Assembly: GCA_946122785.1 (NCBI GenBank)
Contig: CAMGYJ010000005.1
Location: forward strand, 63,934,200 to 63,998,199
Direction: 5' to 3'
Source: Linum tenue
Taxonomy: Eukaryota > Streptophyta > Magnoliopsida > Malpighiales > Linaceae
DNA: 64,000 nt
The position numbers and the translations under genes were made by a program. Positions 1 through 11,562 of the stretch are shown piece after piece. A model generated the notes under the pieces. It saw only the letters and a list, made by a program, of their open reading frames with translations, was not told where the DNA came from and ran no database searches. Each line of letters begins with the position of its first letter. Position 1 is the stretch's first letter.

Positions 1-499
1 ACGGTTGGTTTGCATGTGGGATGGGGCCACTAGGAGTGGGTCCCATTCGGCTGGAGGGATGGTTATTATTACCCCGGCGCGGACGCTCCTTCTGGCAAGA
101 GGGGTTCAGTTTCCTTATATGGATGAGCATGCAGTGGTGGAATTGCTTGTGCTGCGGGAGGCTATTGTTTGGTGTTTGGAGTGTGGCTTGTCGGAGGTCC
201 GGTTCGAGGGCGATGCGAAGGTGATTATTGATAAAATTAATCAGGCGACACAAGGGATAACCAGGTGGGTGCTGTCTTGGAAGAGATAGGTCATTATTTT
301 CGCACCCAGCCTGAGTTTAGTGTAAGATTTGTAGGTCGGGAGAACAATAGGGTAGCTCATTCGGTAGCTAGAAAAGCCCTCTCTTTATATCCGACTATAG
401 TCGCTTCTTTGATTTCCGGGGGTGGCTGATTTCCAGGATGTAACTATCTATTTCGTTTGATCAATATATGATATCTTTTGAAAAAAAAAAAAAAAAAAA
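1..499 (+). mobile_element. LINE (L1-type) 3' end: RNase H fragment with poly(A) tail
   Basis: Residues coded at 5-289 read as the RNase H-like domain found at the C-terminus of plant L1-type LINEs (an ...EGDAKVIIDKIN... block). A frameshift near 265-270 moves the rest into another frame, where ENNRVAHSVARKAL is followed by a TGA at 427-429. A short 3' untranslated stretch and 19 A residues (481-499) follow, the usual end of a target-primed LINE insertion. The 5' part and left target duplication lie outside the window. It is dead (frameshifted) and sits about 540 bp upstream of the TRM7 start codon. Domain naming is from family knowledge; the poly(A) and frame break are seen directly. Confidence 0.8.
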
Positions 500-1036
500 C
501 CCCAGAAGGGTAATTTCTCCCCTCCCCTTTCCCTTGAGATTTTTGTTCTCTGCAACCCTCCATCACCGGGGTGAACGAAATCCTCCATTCCAAACGAGCC
601 GCCGCCTGTCGAAGCTTTCTGTTGCAGCAGCTGTTGTCGCGTTTCTTCCTAGCAGGCGCCGCCTCGTCTTTGTTCCAAGCAGCCACCTCAGCTCTGCGTC
701 TTGGTAAGTTACTCCCCTAATCCTATGAATCCATTATCCTTGCTTTCCCCTCTCTATTTCCCCTGCTTATTTATGAACCTTAGAGAAAGCTAGAAGCAGA
801 AGGTAGTAACTAGTAAGACTGGAAAGGTGTCAACGGAAAGTTATTAAGGGGTCGATCTTTTCATATACCACGACGCCATCGCCGTCATTCTGGTTCGCTG
901 ACCAGCCGATTCAACGGGTCCTAGTTTCACAGGCAATCGAATATTCATCATAGCTGAAACGCTGCCAGTTCAGAATCGCCTCTGTCATTAGGAGTTTGCT
1001 TTTGTCTCCGGAAAAGTTGTTAAGGATTTGTAAATC
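500..1036 (+). promoter_or_regulatory. TRM7 upstream region and 5' UTR, possible leader intron 704-932
   Basis: This is the only space between the LINE poly(A) and the TRM7 start codon, so the core promoter and leader should lie here or extend into the LINE. It is pyrimidine-rich up to about 700. A good donor (TTG|GTAAGT at 704) and an acceptor (TTTCACAG ending at 932) could define a 229-bp leader intron. No clear TATA box was seen. Intron and transcription start are inference only. Confidence 0.4.
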
Positions 1037-4000
1037 ATGGGGAAAGCTTCCAGGGATAAGCGGGTAAGCTTCTGTATCTCTTCAAGTTCCAGCCTTCATT
1101 CGCTTTTATAGAGCTACATATGGTGATGAATCTAGTGGACTCTTAGGATATCTACTATAGAAAGGCCAAAGAAGAGGGCTGGCGAGCTCGAAGTGCCTTC
1201 AAGCTCCTTCAGATTGACGAGGAATTCAACATTTTCGAAGGTGTGTCTGAAATTTCTCGGTCTGTTCAAGCTCTTAACGCTATGCTCATGAATCTCTGTT
1301 GCCTTGGCTGGTACTTTACCTGTCTGATTGGCAGGGGTGAAGCGTGTGGTGGATTTATGCGCAGCTCCTGGTAGCTGGAGTCAGGTAATGCATTTGTATA
1401 CACAATTCCTGTACTTCCATGAAGTTCTCGGCAATGAAAGAGTATATGCATACTCGTATAGCTATGTTGATGAGCTGGACCAATAGCGTTTTCTTTTTGT
1501 GATTGCTTTATCTTCCTTCCATTTTATTGGCATCTTGCTGAGATATCAGTAACATATTGCCGGTATCTCAATGTTCAACGGACTTCAGTTGATTCGGTAT
1601 TTAACTAGTTTGAGGTATAGTTGTGGTTAGTCCAATGGTTTGTAGTTTTGTAGTGTCGAAGACCTTTATTGTTGTACCCCGTCTGGCTTTGAACTGGATT
1701 TTGAGGATCATATGTCATCTGCAGGTTTTGAGTCGTAAACTTTATCTTCCGGCAAAGCTTTCACAGGATTCAAAGTAAGTACTTTTTACTTGCTAATCTT
1801 GGGATATGCTTGTAGCAAGTTGAGGGAATCTTGTTTTATAGTCAGTTCAAGTTGATGTTTTCTAATGAATAGGGATGCTAGTCCCAGTGTGATACAGTGA
1901 AGATGAGTTGCAACCGCATTATAAAACTCATGTTGAATCTACATCATGTTTCTACTCTGAAATAAAGCTTGCCCGATTTGTGAATATGGAGGTATTCATG
2001 CACATTATGCTATTAGCATGAACATATGATATTTCATGTTTTTTGCAGCGATGAGGATCCTCCTCTTATTGTGGCCATTGACCTTCAACCCATGGCTCCA
2101 ATTGAAGGTGTTATTCAGGTGCAGGGTGATATTACTAATGCTCGGACAGCTGAAGTTGTGAGTATCATTACATATACCACATATTCTGATTATTCAGTTG
2201 AATTGCCTTGATTGCAATCTACCCTATTGTACCTGTAGAAGAACTGCTAACATGATGAGCTGATTATTTATCTTCTTGTTCACTTTTACAGGTCATTCGG
2301 CATTTTGATGGCTGCAAGGCTGACCTCGTGGTTTGTGATGGTGCCCCTGATGGTAAACCAACTTCATTGGCCCTTTATTTTAATTTTCGTATTTAACATT
2401 CCCAATAAAGAGTTGGTTTGGGATATGGATTACACATCTCACGCTTTCTTTCTTTGTGTTCATCTCCAGTTACTGGTCTTCATGACATGGATGAGTTTGT
2501 TCAGTCCCAGCTCATACTAGCGGTAAGAGGGTGAAATGGTCTCTTTCTGAACAGAACTACCACTATAAGTTTATGCAAATTAAACATGCTGATCACTCCT
2601 TATTTGGAAAATTCTGAAGGTCATACAGCTGATAGCAGCATGTCACCATATGTTATTTCGCCTCTCCTTTTGATTGGCAATCTTTCCGTGGTTTTGCTGG
2701 TGAACTTGCTGAAGATTTATGTTTGCTAATGTAGATGGACACTTTTGCAGGGGTTGACCATTGTTACGCACATTCTTAGAGAAGGTGGTAAATTCATTGC
2801 TAAAATTTTCCGTGGCAAGGATACAAGTCTTCTCTACTGCCAGGTAAGGTGATGCTTTTCCAAATTTCCTCACTTCAGGATATGCTTGTGAGCCCCATTC
2901 CAACACCATATCCATAATTTTAGGGTCCGTTAAACCTGATTGAATTGAATGTTATGGGGTAATAATACGCTTGCCATTATCTTTTCGCAGCTTAAGTTAT
3001 TTTTCCCACTTGTCACTTTTGCTAAACCAAAGAGCAGCCGTAATTCTAGCATAGGTAAGAGTTACCTCCTTTTTCCTTTCTCATTTAGCTTCTGCGTTTT
3101 AGTATGTAGTCACTAATTTCAAGAGATACATGGGAACTGAAATGGTTGTGGAATGTAATGATGGCCCAATTGTCTCTCTTATCATAAAGTTTGCTGCTTT
3201 ATGATATACACAATAATAATATCAACACTGGACAGAAGAACCATATCCTAGGTAATGATTAGATAACTCATGACTCGTAAAGCTAATATCAAACATGACT
3301 CCCTATGCAGAGGCATTTGCAGTTTGTGAGAATTATTCCCCTCCAGAGGGTTTCAATCCAAGAGACTTGCACCGCCTCCTCGAAAAGGTCGGGAGCCCCT
3401 CCGGTGCAGATGATCTTGGTAAGTCGTACATGATTTTATTGTTTTCTATGATTTCTTTAAACCTTAATGTGTAACCTTGGAATTTTTGGTTTAGTGCATT
3501 ACACACCATCCATTCAAATTTTTCAATCGGCAACTTAAGTACAAAGCTTAGCAGGGTGTGCCACAGACTCAAATTGATTCTATCTCCCTAGGTTTATGGT
3601 ATGGCATTTATAATTTTCTAAAATGCGGATGATTGCATTACTTGTCAAGTTATCGAAACCTTTACTTGGTCACCCCCTTAATCAGTGAGACTGAAAGAAA
3701 CCTGGGAATGGGATCAGTAATTCCAATTCCGGAAAGGTGCGCACTTTATCAGAGAATACTGTATGAAAATTTGAGGTCTAATCTAATAGACCAGCTCACT
3801 GCCCTCTCCTGTTTGTCTTACTTACTAGCAGCTGCTTCTTCTTTCTGAATTGGAAACTCCAATGGACAAAACGTGTTACATACCCGTGATTGCATTATTG
3901 TTCAAATGAGACAAAGCATTTCAAAGTTTGGTCACTAGCTTTCTCCCCTCAGTACATGTCGCATACTATTTGTTTGTCCACTAGTAATAGCATGCTCTGG

Positions 4001-4332
4001 TTTTAGGCTTTCTTCTTGTTGTCGTCGTTATCTTTCTTCATTGTTAAGTAAAAAATTGGCCTGCAGATTGCAGTAGCGGGTGGCTAGAAGGGCCGAACAA
4101 GGTCTACATCCCGTTCCTAGCGTGTGGAGACCTTAGCGGCTACGACTCGGACCGATCTTATCCTCTTCCCAGAAATTCAGAAGGGGTTTACCAGAGCTTG
4201 AATCCAGTTCAGCCTCCTATTGCCCCTCCTTATAAGAGAGCCCTCGAGATGAAGAAAGCCTCCGCTCAGGGCGCTCAAATAGACTTTGAGAAGCTTGCTT
4301 TGGATTCTTCCAACAAAAGTTCTGTGAACTAA
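1037..4332 (+). CDS. TRM7: tRNA 2'-O-methyltransferase, TRM7/FTSJ1 family (11 coding exons, 324 aa)
   Basis: Coding exons read at 1037-1063, 1147-1240, 1335-1384, 1725-1774, 2049-2157, 2292-2352, 2470-2522, 2751-2843, 2991-3054, 3311-3418 and 4067-4332 (TAA). Every intron is GT..AG and the spliced length is 975 nt, in frame throughout. The 324-aa product has the SAM-binding motif [11 protein letters not shown] (residues 47-57), [10 protein letters not shown] (121-130) and [11 protein letters not shown] (160-170). The K-D-K-E catalytic tetrad of RrmJ/FtsJ methyltransferases is present as K28, D126, K166 and E201. The length matches yeast Trm7 and human FTSJ1 (about 310-330 aa). The family 2'-O-methylates positions 32 and 34 of the anticodon loop of certain tRNAs in the cytosol, with Trm732/Trm734-type partners. 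The other FtsJ branches (rRNA: RrmJ, Spb1) are less likely, because the ends match the short cytosolic type. Confidence 0.93.
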
Positions 4333-4751
4333 CACCCATTGTTATATTTACTAGACCGAATTCAAAACCGTTTGTCGGAGTAGGATAGTCAAAATGTCGA
4401 GGCGACTCTTTTAAAGGCCAATTCTTTTTATTATTTCCTCAGTCAAACAGGGTCCAATTTCATGTAAAAGCTATTGGTCAGAATCTTGTGTTCGGTGGGT
4501 AGCCTGGTCCGATGACTTAATGTTTTAAGAAATGCTTAATTGATATTGGATATGGATGAGATAAAGTCCTTGTGGAAAGTTAAAGAAGTTCGAAGGGTTG
4601 GGATTAAGGGTGCTAATTAGGGATGACAATCAAGTACGCAATTAGGAACATTTTATTCGAATAACTGATGAGAGGAAGGAGTTGAGGGACACGCTTGGAA
4701 TTATGAGAAATTAGGGGAGGAGGGGACCAGCATGTCCTGTTTATTAATTGA
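4333..4751. other. TRM7 3' flank, no gene seen
   Basis: This holds the 3' UTR and downstream DNA of TRM7. No canonical strong poly(A) signal could be fixed. Blocks around 4440-4620 (including TTGGATATGGATGAGAT) are shared with 32450-32560 downstream of the TRM7 pseudogene, so the duplication includes the 3' flank. Confidence 0.5.
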
Positions 4752-5115
4752 GGACTGGGGACCACAAACTCCATACCACAAATAGAAGAAACCACATCAC
4801 GAAATTCAGACCACAAAACTTTAGAAATGAGACCACATATTCATTACACCATAAGCCTATAAAAGCATATCACAAGTCTCATGAAACACACCACAAGTAA
4901 GTTGACCACAAGTGTTATAAAGCACACTACAAGTTTCTTAAAGCATCCACAAGTTCTCTAAAACAGACCACAAGTCTCATAAAGGATACTAGAAGTTTAA
5001 TAAACATAACATAAAACTTATACAGCTATTAGGACCTCACCACACCACACCACAAAAGTCACAAACCAGGCCACAATTACCATAAAGCTTATAAAGCATA
5101 CCATATAAGTTTGTC
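4752..5115 (+). repeat. Degenerate short tandem repeat, unit near ACCACAAGTCTCATAAAGCA
   Basis: Variants of a roughly 20-25 bp unit (ACCACAAGT plus CTCATAAAGCA-like parts) recur more than ten times with variable spacing. No ORF or hallmark terminus was found. It lies between TRM7 and the broken small gene and is not obvious in the second copy of the block. Confidence 0.6.
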
Positions 5116-5160
5116 CCCCTGAAGCATAGGCTTCGATGCAAATAATATTTATTGTATGAT

Positions 5161-5410
5161 TCATTTACCTTCACCGTAGTAGAGGAACAAGAGAGCTCTA
5201 GCTACTAGCACTGAGTCGGTAGAGCAATCGGCTAGTACTAGAGAACCTGGAGAATCAGAGCATGAAATTGGAAATCCCGATGGCAAATGGCCTCTTCTTT
5301 CAGAAGAGATGACTCTGCATGAAGCAAAGCCTACCTGCTTAAGGCATACTACCATCGGCTTTTCCCTCGAATCGAGGTGAAGCTATTTCGCTTACTGATT
5401 CCTATGTCAT
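5161..5410 (-). pseudogene. Broken copy of the small basic plant protein gene at 35693-36142
   Basis: Read on the minus strand from an ATG at 5410, this aligns with roughly the first 88 codons of the intact gene at 35693-36142, including the stretch around residues 23-40 and the region matching its LRRLGAKVARVLRF helix. It carries a stop at codon 3 (TAG), small indels that shift the frame, and it lacks the C-terminal third. Similarity continues upstream into the purine-rich promoter strand (about 5420-5490 against 36150-36240). It keeps the same convergent arrangement with TRM7 as the intact gene has with the TRM7 pseudogene. Confidence 0.82.
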
Positions 5411-5570
5411 TTTTAAAATGAATGGGAAAAAGAGAAGGAAAGAGACAAAATGTTTTAGATAGTGGAAAAGGGTGAGATGACGAGGGAGCTTTTTTTTTTT
5501 TTTAACGAGGGTTTATTTATTCTAGTTTGTTTGTTCCTAAAATCATTATTACACCCTTCTCTCAAACAAC

Positions 5571-5768
5571 CAATGTAGTAAAAAACGAGTTTCTACATAG
5601 AAACGTTTTGGTGATCTAGAAGCGTAAAATCGTAAGTTTAAAGTTTTAAAGCGGAGTTTTTAACTACATAAGTTATAAAAACTTAGATTTTGTGTAGAAA
5701 CGTTTTAGTGACCTAGAAACGTAAAATCGTAAGTTCTTAAGTTTTAAAGCGTGATTTTGACTACATTG
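5571..5768. mobile_element. hAT-type MITE, 198 bp, TSD CAAACAAC
   Basis: Terminal inverted repeats start CAATGTAGTaAAAAaCG and end as the inverse of CAATGTAGTCAAAATCACG. Perfect 8-bp direct repeats CAAACAAC flank it at 5563-5570 and 5769-5776. 8-bp TSDs and a YARNG-type terminus (CAATG) are hAT hallmarks. The interior is an imperfect tandem duplication of a segment starting AGAAACGTTTTGGTGA, and there is no coding capacity. Confidence 0.85.
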
Positions 5769-5776
5769 CAAACAAC

Positions 5777-6166
5777 TCCTTCTCCCCCTCTTCAGGTGTC
5801 AACCCCTTTTTACCAAACTCTGAACTCGTCGACCACAAAAATGTGTTGGAGCTTGTCCTGTTGCCCTTGAACCCATTTGAGACATCACCTGGATTACATC
5901 CATCCTCCTTCAGCATGTCTTCGGAGGACAAAAACTACCACTCATCGCACCAACTCTCTTGTCGTTGCGCGGCACCTCTACATGTGTGGTTGGTTACTTT
6001 TCCAGCTGACCGAAACCAACTTTGGATTACAATGCTTGGATGAACGAGATTCAAAATTGTTTCAATTGGGGAAGAAAACAGAATATGAGGTTGAATCTCG
6101 TTCGGACGTAGTTTGTAACCGAGCGACGACACTAGTGAAGGGCAGAGGGAAATGCCCGATAGAACA
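5777..6166 (+). repeat. Possible LTR remnant upstream of a tRNA-Met-type primer site
   Basis: This stretch ends ...AGAACA directly before TGGTATCAGAGC (6167-6178), a typical plant retrotransposon primer-binding site. That suggests it is the 5' LTR or part of it. No partner LTR or clear 5' TG boundary with a TSD was found. ORFs here (for example 5877-6227) resemble nothing I recognise. Confidence 0.35.
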
Positions 6167-6178
6167 TGGTATCAGAGC
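6167..6178 (+). other. Primer-binding-site-like sequence (initiator tRNA-Met type)
   Basis: TGGTATCAGAGC is complementary to the 3' end of initiator tRNA-Met and is the same site used by the two well-defined copia elements of this window (26788-26799 and, on the minus strand, 11551-11562). No gag-like ORF follows it, so the element is a relic if real. Confidence 0.5.
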
Positions 6179-6859
6179 TACTATAGATATGAATCTTGGT
6201 GAAGTGACTATTCAAGTGATTTTCTAGGTATGTTGTTCCATCATAACATTGAGGTGGTGGTATCTTGTTGCCCCTAGCCTAATTTGGATGCTTCTAGCCA
6301 ATGGTTTCCTCATCCCCAAGCATATGACCGATGCCACCGATGCTCCTACATAGTCAAGTGCATTCGATTTTTGTACAGTGTGTGTCCTTTCCCTTACAGT
6401 TGACAATGCACTCGGTGCACTACTTCTTTCCTTCTTTAGTACCTTCGCTTCTCTTATGAGCCTCACTAGTAGGTTCAGCACCCCCTATCTTGTCCATCAC
6501 TTCTTCGCCCTTGGAGGAATCTCGATCTTCAAACACCTGGGTGACTAGGTTTCATGGTGTTACAAAGTTCATGGTCATCTCCCCCATCATGGGCTTATAG
6601 TCTTTTCGTCTTCTTTGGGCTAGTGAAGTTGATCATATTGATGATTTTTTTGGTTTTCCATTGCTAGATGAGTTTGATCAACTGATAATGGACCTAAGAC
6701 TATTCTTAACATTGATTACCAAGTTTTGGCAAAATACACCTACATATCTATAACTTTGACTATTATGACAAATGTAACAAGTTTTTCTAGTAATGACAGA
6801 TATAATCATTTCATCAAAAGAATCCAATAAGCTGCATATTGTACAAAGAAATCATTTCT
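6179..6859. other. No recognised gene
   Basis: Short ORFs on both strands (the longest is 6224-6481, minus) have no recognisable motifs. The stretch lies between the primer-site-like sequence and the LINE relic and is probably decayed transposon DNA. Confidence 0.4.
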
Positions 6860-7583
6860 AGTAAGCTGCATATTGCACAAAAAAATCGCAACGCCAACCT
6901 GCCGCCAAACTTCCTAAGAATATGGCCAATGAATGAGTAAGTGATCCACAGTTTCTTCATTGTTGATCCAAAGACTACAACGACTTGGAAGGTTCCATCC
7001 TCTTCGCTTCAGGTTGTCGTGCATCAAAATGCTCCTATGAAAAGCAAGCCACATAAATTTACAAAATTACAGCATTATCTCGTGCCTCCATATCTTCTTT
7101 AAGGGAAACGTATTGTCAACCAGGAATCTTTCTTCAGCCAAACACCTGAACATAGAATTAACAGAAAAGATGCCAGGGACATCGGCAACCACACTAGTCG
7201 ACAAGGTATGTTAGTTAAAACAGTTTCAGGTAAATGGTTTAACACATTTAGTAGTTCGATTCTCTCGCTCAGCCCCACCCCGCAAAGTTATAGGTAATGG
7301 AATTTCCCACCTGGTAACAGTCATAGATGCAACTATCCGGGCAGACCGCAGCAACAACGAATCTCGAAAACTTATAAGCCAGCAGACCAGATGGAATCCA
7401 CTTGTCGAACCAAAAAGAGATCCATGCACCTCCACTTGGATCCAAACATGCATAATTCCAGAAGGTTGCTTCCTCATTCTTGATACGTTTCCAAATTGAA
7501 CATCCCACAGAATTACCATAACTTCCAACCCTTGTTCTCTAAGGCGACTTGGCACAATGAAATTTGATAGCAATAAGATTACG
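6860..7583 (-). pseudogene. LINE reverse-transcriptase C-terminal region (zf-RVT), part 1 of 2
   Basis: The minus strand codes IWKRIKNEEATFWNYACLDP and then WISFWFDKWIPSGLL (about 7270-7500). Further on it codes FMWLAFHRSILMHDNLKRRG followed by CSLWINNEETVDHLLIHW (about 6910-7060). These are the spacer and zinc-binding domain that follow the reverse transcriptase in plant L1-type LINEs. Stops and frameshifts interrupt it. Its upstream continuation lies at 11809-11940; the copia element between them carries a 5-bp TSD (TTACG) and rejoining the flanks restores the LINE reading (..WWRN|LIAIKFHCAKSP..). Confidence 0.82.
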
Positions 7584-7829
7584 TGCTAGTTTATTGAAGG
7601 GAAACTTGATTTTTCGATTGATCGACTGAAAACGTACATTATCCAGCTGAGTTAGCTGATTTTATACCTAGATTACAGAGAAGGAGAAGAGAGAGAAAAG
7701 GAGGGAAAATCAGTTACCGGTCCTAACTGACTGACTAATTTACATATTAGTACCTATTCTATCTAAGTATATACAATACTAATCCTATACATTTGAATTT
7801 ACTACAAATCGACCCTTCGTATCCTTGAA
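7584..7829 (-). repeat. 3' LTR of copia element 7584-11808
   Basis: 246 bp; starts TGCTAGTTTATTGAAGG on the plus strand. The partner is 11563-11808. The adjacent C-run at 7830-7845 is the polypurine tract on the element's strand. Confidence 0.9.
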
Positions 7830-7845
7830 CCCCCCCCCCCCCCCC

Positions 7846-9242
7846 TCAAGCTAAACGTGGATTGCTTTCAGGTTGAGCTTGGAAATCAATTCAACGAAGG
7901 TGTGAACAAGAAGCGCTTTGGTGAAGGGATCGACCAGCTGCAAGGTAGTGGAGATATGCTGAACCTTCAATTTGTTTGCAAGAACCTGGTCTCTGATAAA
8001 GTGACAATCGAGTTCAATGTGCTTGGTTCATTCGTGTTGAACAGGGTTTTGTGTCATCTTGACTGCAGAGAGGCTGTCGCAGTAGATCGTGTATGGCTGC
8101 TGAGGTTGAGCTAGAAGCTGGCGAAAGAGGGTTGTCATCCATTGGAGTTCTTGGGAGGTATCGGCGAGTGCCCAGTACTCTGCTTCAGCGGACGAGCGGG
8201 AGACAGTTTGCTGCTTTTTGGACCGCTAACTGATGAGTGAGTTACCTAGGAAAATACAAAATCCAGTTACTGATCGTCGTGTGTCAGGGCAACCAGCCCA
8301 GTCTAAATCAGAAAAAGCTGTGAGACGAATAGAAGAATTGATGGGAAAGAAAAGCCCTTTTGCTGTTGTTGTTTTTAGGTAGCCAAGAAGTCGATGAGTA
8401 GCCAGTTCATGAACTGTAGTGGGAGAATCAACATATTGGCTTAATTGATTTACTGTATAGCATATATCAGGACGAGTATTGCATAGATATTGGAATCTAC
8501 CAATCAGTGTCATGTAACTACTATGATAAGTTGCATTGAGTAAAGTTCCATCATTTGCAGAAAGGTGTGTTGCAGGAATTGATGGAGTAGTAGCTGGCTT
8601 AGAACCTAGGAATCCTGTGTCAGAAAGGAGGTCAAGAATATACATCCTTGGACACAAGTGAATACCTGTTTCACACCTGGAAACCTCCATCCCTAAGAAG
8701 TATTTCAAGGGTCCAAGGTCTTTAATAGTGAAAGCAACATCCAACTGATGCTTGACATGTTTGATTTCTGGCATATCATTGCCTGTTAGGATTATGTCAT
8801 CAACATAGACTAGAAGAGCAGTGAATGAAGTACCACTATGTTTATTTAAAAGTGAGTAATCACTATGTGATTTTTAATAACCTAGTTGTTCTAAAGTAGC
8901 AGCAAGCTTTTCAAACCATTGTCGGCTGGCTTGTTTTAAACCATAAAGGGATTTGGTAAGTTTTCAAACTCTATTTTGATAAGCAGGATTCACTTTTAAT
9001 CCAGGAGGTAACTTCATGTAGACCTCTTCATGAAGGTCTCCATGAAGAAAAGTTGTGTTAACATCTAGCTGTTCTAGATGCCAGTTATATATTGCAGCCA
9101 AGGCTAGAAGAATTCTAACTGTTGTCATCTTAACAACAGGAGAAAAAGTGTCTAAATAATCGACTCCAGGTGTTTGGGTGTAGCCTTTGGCAACTTGTTC
9201 CTTTGGAATTGTAAAATTCTGGAATATGAAATTCAAGACCAT
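7846..9242 (-). pseudogene. Copia reverse transcriptase and RNase H (broken)
   Basis: On the minus strand the reverse transcriptase starts with [20 protein letters not shown] (about 9130-9200), then [15 protein letters not shown]. The YVDD box is near 8790-8815, followed by FTIKDLGPLKYFLGMEVSR, and RNase H motifs SRSSAEAEYWAL and TIYCDSLSAVKM run down to about 7860. Stops interrupt it, including a TAG near 8226. The N-terminal fingers are missing because of the deletion that fuses integrase to this segment. It is non-functional. Confidence 0.85.
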
Positions 9243-10343
9243 TGTCTGTTCTAATGACTTTGATTTGGGAATGAAATTGTGTTTCTAGAAAAGCAAAAAA
9301 TGAGATGATTATTGGTAGAGCTTATGACTTGTTTTTCATTGTGAAAATCCAAGTGTGTCTAGTGAAGTCATCAACTATCGTGAGAAAGTAGGAATGACCT
9401 TAAAAAGATTTAACAGGAGCATTTCCCCATATATCAACATGTATGATGTCAAAAGCACTCTTAGTTGTACTTGTACTGGTAGGAAAGGGAAGCCTCTTCT
9501 GTTTTGCTTGAGGGCATACAATACAATGAGAATCAGAATGAAATGAAACATTACTATCTATGTTCTTCAGTTGCCTGAGTTTACATTTTGGTATGTGACC
9601 AAGTCTATAGTGCCATATATCGATGGACTTCTGAGATGAAAAAGCAACTCTGTGTGTTGATGCCTGAGTAGTGTTGAGGATCAGATTCTGCTGTAGTTGA
9701 TTAGTTTGAGATGGACTATGTAGAATGTACAGTTCTTCCATCAGGCTAGCCGTTCCAATCATTTTCAAACTGGGGTAGGCCTGTATGAAACATAGTGAAT
9801 AATGAAACCATAAGCAAATAGTTTTACTTCGAACTAATTTGCTTACAGACACTAAGTTGAAACTGAATGATGGTACAAGAAGAACATCATGTAAAACCAA
9901 GTGTTCGGAGGACTGAACAGTTCCAATTCCTTCAACAGAAACCTTGCTAGGCATATGCACAAAAATGTTGGAAACAGGCTTATATGCAGAAAAGTATCTG
10001 GGAGAACAGATTATATGATCTGTAGCACCAGTGTCTAAGATCCATTTATTATGTAGATGGCAGTTTATATTCAATGCAAATGTAAAGTACCTGAGGGCTC
10101 AGCATTCTCAAAGAGATGAGATGCAACAGAGTTGGCCCTGCTGATTATGTTGTGTTGACCAAAACCTTCACTATCATTTGATGCAAAATAGTGAGAGGGA
10201 TTATTGGTGTGATAAGCATCCTGAAAAGCAGCTGGTGCAGGGAGAGATTGCTGCTGCTGTGATGGGGTAGAGAACTGACCAAAAGAATTGCCATGATTGC
10301 CAACATTCTGCTGTTGAGTGAGAGGAGTCATGAAACTAAGCAT
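9243..10343 (-). pseudogene. Copia protease and N-terminal integrase (broken)
   Basis: ORFs on the minus strand carry the aspartic protease signature WILDTGATDHI (about 10025-10055), the GAG-pre-integrase motif IWHYRLGHIPKCKLRQLKNI, a zinc-finger remnant with CIVCPQAKQ, and the first integrase aspartate in DIIHVDIWG. A second integrase aspartate (RTDNGLEF) is near 9250-9280. The third acidic residue and the C-terminal part are deleted. Segment 10071-10343 is the Q/S-rich linker after gag. Confidence 0.82.
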
Positions 10344-10451
10344 CTTTTGATACTTCTGTTGAAAACTCTGTCAGTCGGATTGATTAATCATGACTGACCC
10401 ATTAGTAGAGGATGCCTGATCAATAGAAACATTGTTCGCTTGGCGAGAAGG

Positions 10452-11441
10452 CTATTGTTTCTTCTTAGATTGGTACCCAGGAGGATAACCATTCTTCTTG
10501 TAACAGATATCTTCTGTGTGACCAGTGTATCCACAAAATGTACACACAGGTTTCTTGCCTTGCTTCTTGAAACCCTGACCAACACCCTGTATACCCAGAT
10601 GCTGTCCAACTACTTTAGTAACGAACGCAATGCTTTCTGAAGCAGGGTTGTGAGAAGGCTGTGGTTTGGGTAGTAAGCCATTTTCTCTTTCGTGTTGCAC
10701 CTTCATAGCAAACACTTTGTTAATGGGAGGTAATGGATCAAGCAACATCATGGTAGAACGAGGACCATTGAAGCTATCATTAAGGTTTCTCAGGAAGCGG
10801 ATAACCTTGTCATTCATATGATCTTTACGCAAAGAAGCTAAGACACAGTGGCAGGTAATTCCACATTCACAATTAGGGATAAACCTATAGTTGGCTAACT
10901 GATCCCACAAGGCTCTTTGCTTCGAGTAATACTGGGAAACACTGAGAGTACCTCGCTTAAGATTGAAAATGGCTTCTTGAAGATCTGCAATGCGGAAAGA
11001 ATCGCCTTGCGAGAATTGCTCTCGTAACTCTGTCCAAGCACCGATAGCAGTGGTCACGTAGAGAATGCTTTCAGCAATGGTGGGATTCACAGATCGTTGA
11101 ATCCAGCTGAGCAGAAGCTTGTTGTTGCGATTCCAAGGCTCCAAGAGGGGAGAATCATCGCTCGGCTGCGGGATTTTGCCATTCAAGAAACCTAATTTGT
11201 TCTTGCCATCGATGACAAGAATCATGGAACGCTCCCAACTCGAGAAATTGTTCTCGGTGAGTGGTTGAAAGACGAGACATTGCCCCCAATTCTCTGAGGG
11301 ATGAATGAAGAATGGCGAGGCAGGATCGGAGATCGAAATGCCTTTGCACAGAACGCCATTGACGCCAATGGGGCGACCTCCAGTGTGAGGATTTGCAGGG
11401 TGGGCTCCGTCGCCAGAAGAGGAAGAATCGTGAATCGCCAT
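10452..11441 (-). pseudogene. Copia gag ORF with CCHC knuckle (329 codons open)
   Basis: A 329-codon minus-strand ORF begins at an ATG at 11441. It contains the copia gag core (FQPLTENNFSSWERSMILVI, then LQEAIFNLKRGTLSVSQYYS) and ends with a zinc knuckle CTFCGYTGHTEDIC near residue 300. Gag forms the virus-like particle that packages element RNA. The ORF itself is open, but downstream pol is deleted and shifted, so the element is defective. A (GAA)n run directly precedes the start codon in the leader. Confidence 0.85.
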
Positions 11442-11455
11442 AGGAGAACGATTAC

Positions 11456-11513
11456 GAGAAGAAGAAGAAGAAGAAGAAGAAGAAGAAGAAGAAGAAGAAG
11501 AAGAAGAAGAAGC
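11456..11513 (+). repeat. (GAA)n microsatellite in copia leader
   Basis: About 17-18 GAA/AGA triplets lie between the gag start and the primer site of the copia element. On the element's strand this is a (CTT)n leader. Confidence 0.9.
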
Positions 11514-11550
11514 GGAAGCGAGAGATTTGAGAAGAAATCGGATCAGTTGA

Positions 11551-11562
11551 GCTCTGATACCA
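11551..11562 (-). other. Primer-binding site of copia 7584-11808
   Basis: On the minus strand TGGTATCAGAGC follows directly after the 5' LTR end. It matches the 3' end of initiator tRNA-Met, which primes minus-strand synthesis in most plant copia elements. Confidence 0.88.

Noticed and set aside
6224..6481. Minus-strand ORF 6224-6481 as a gene
   Set aside because: No recognisable motif, no context, and surrounded by transposon relics.
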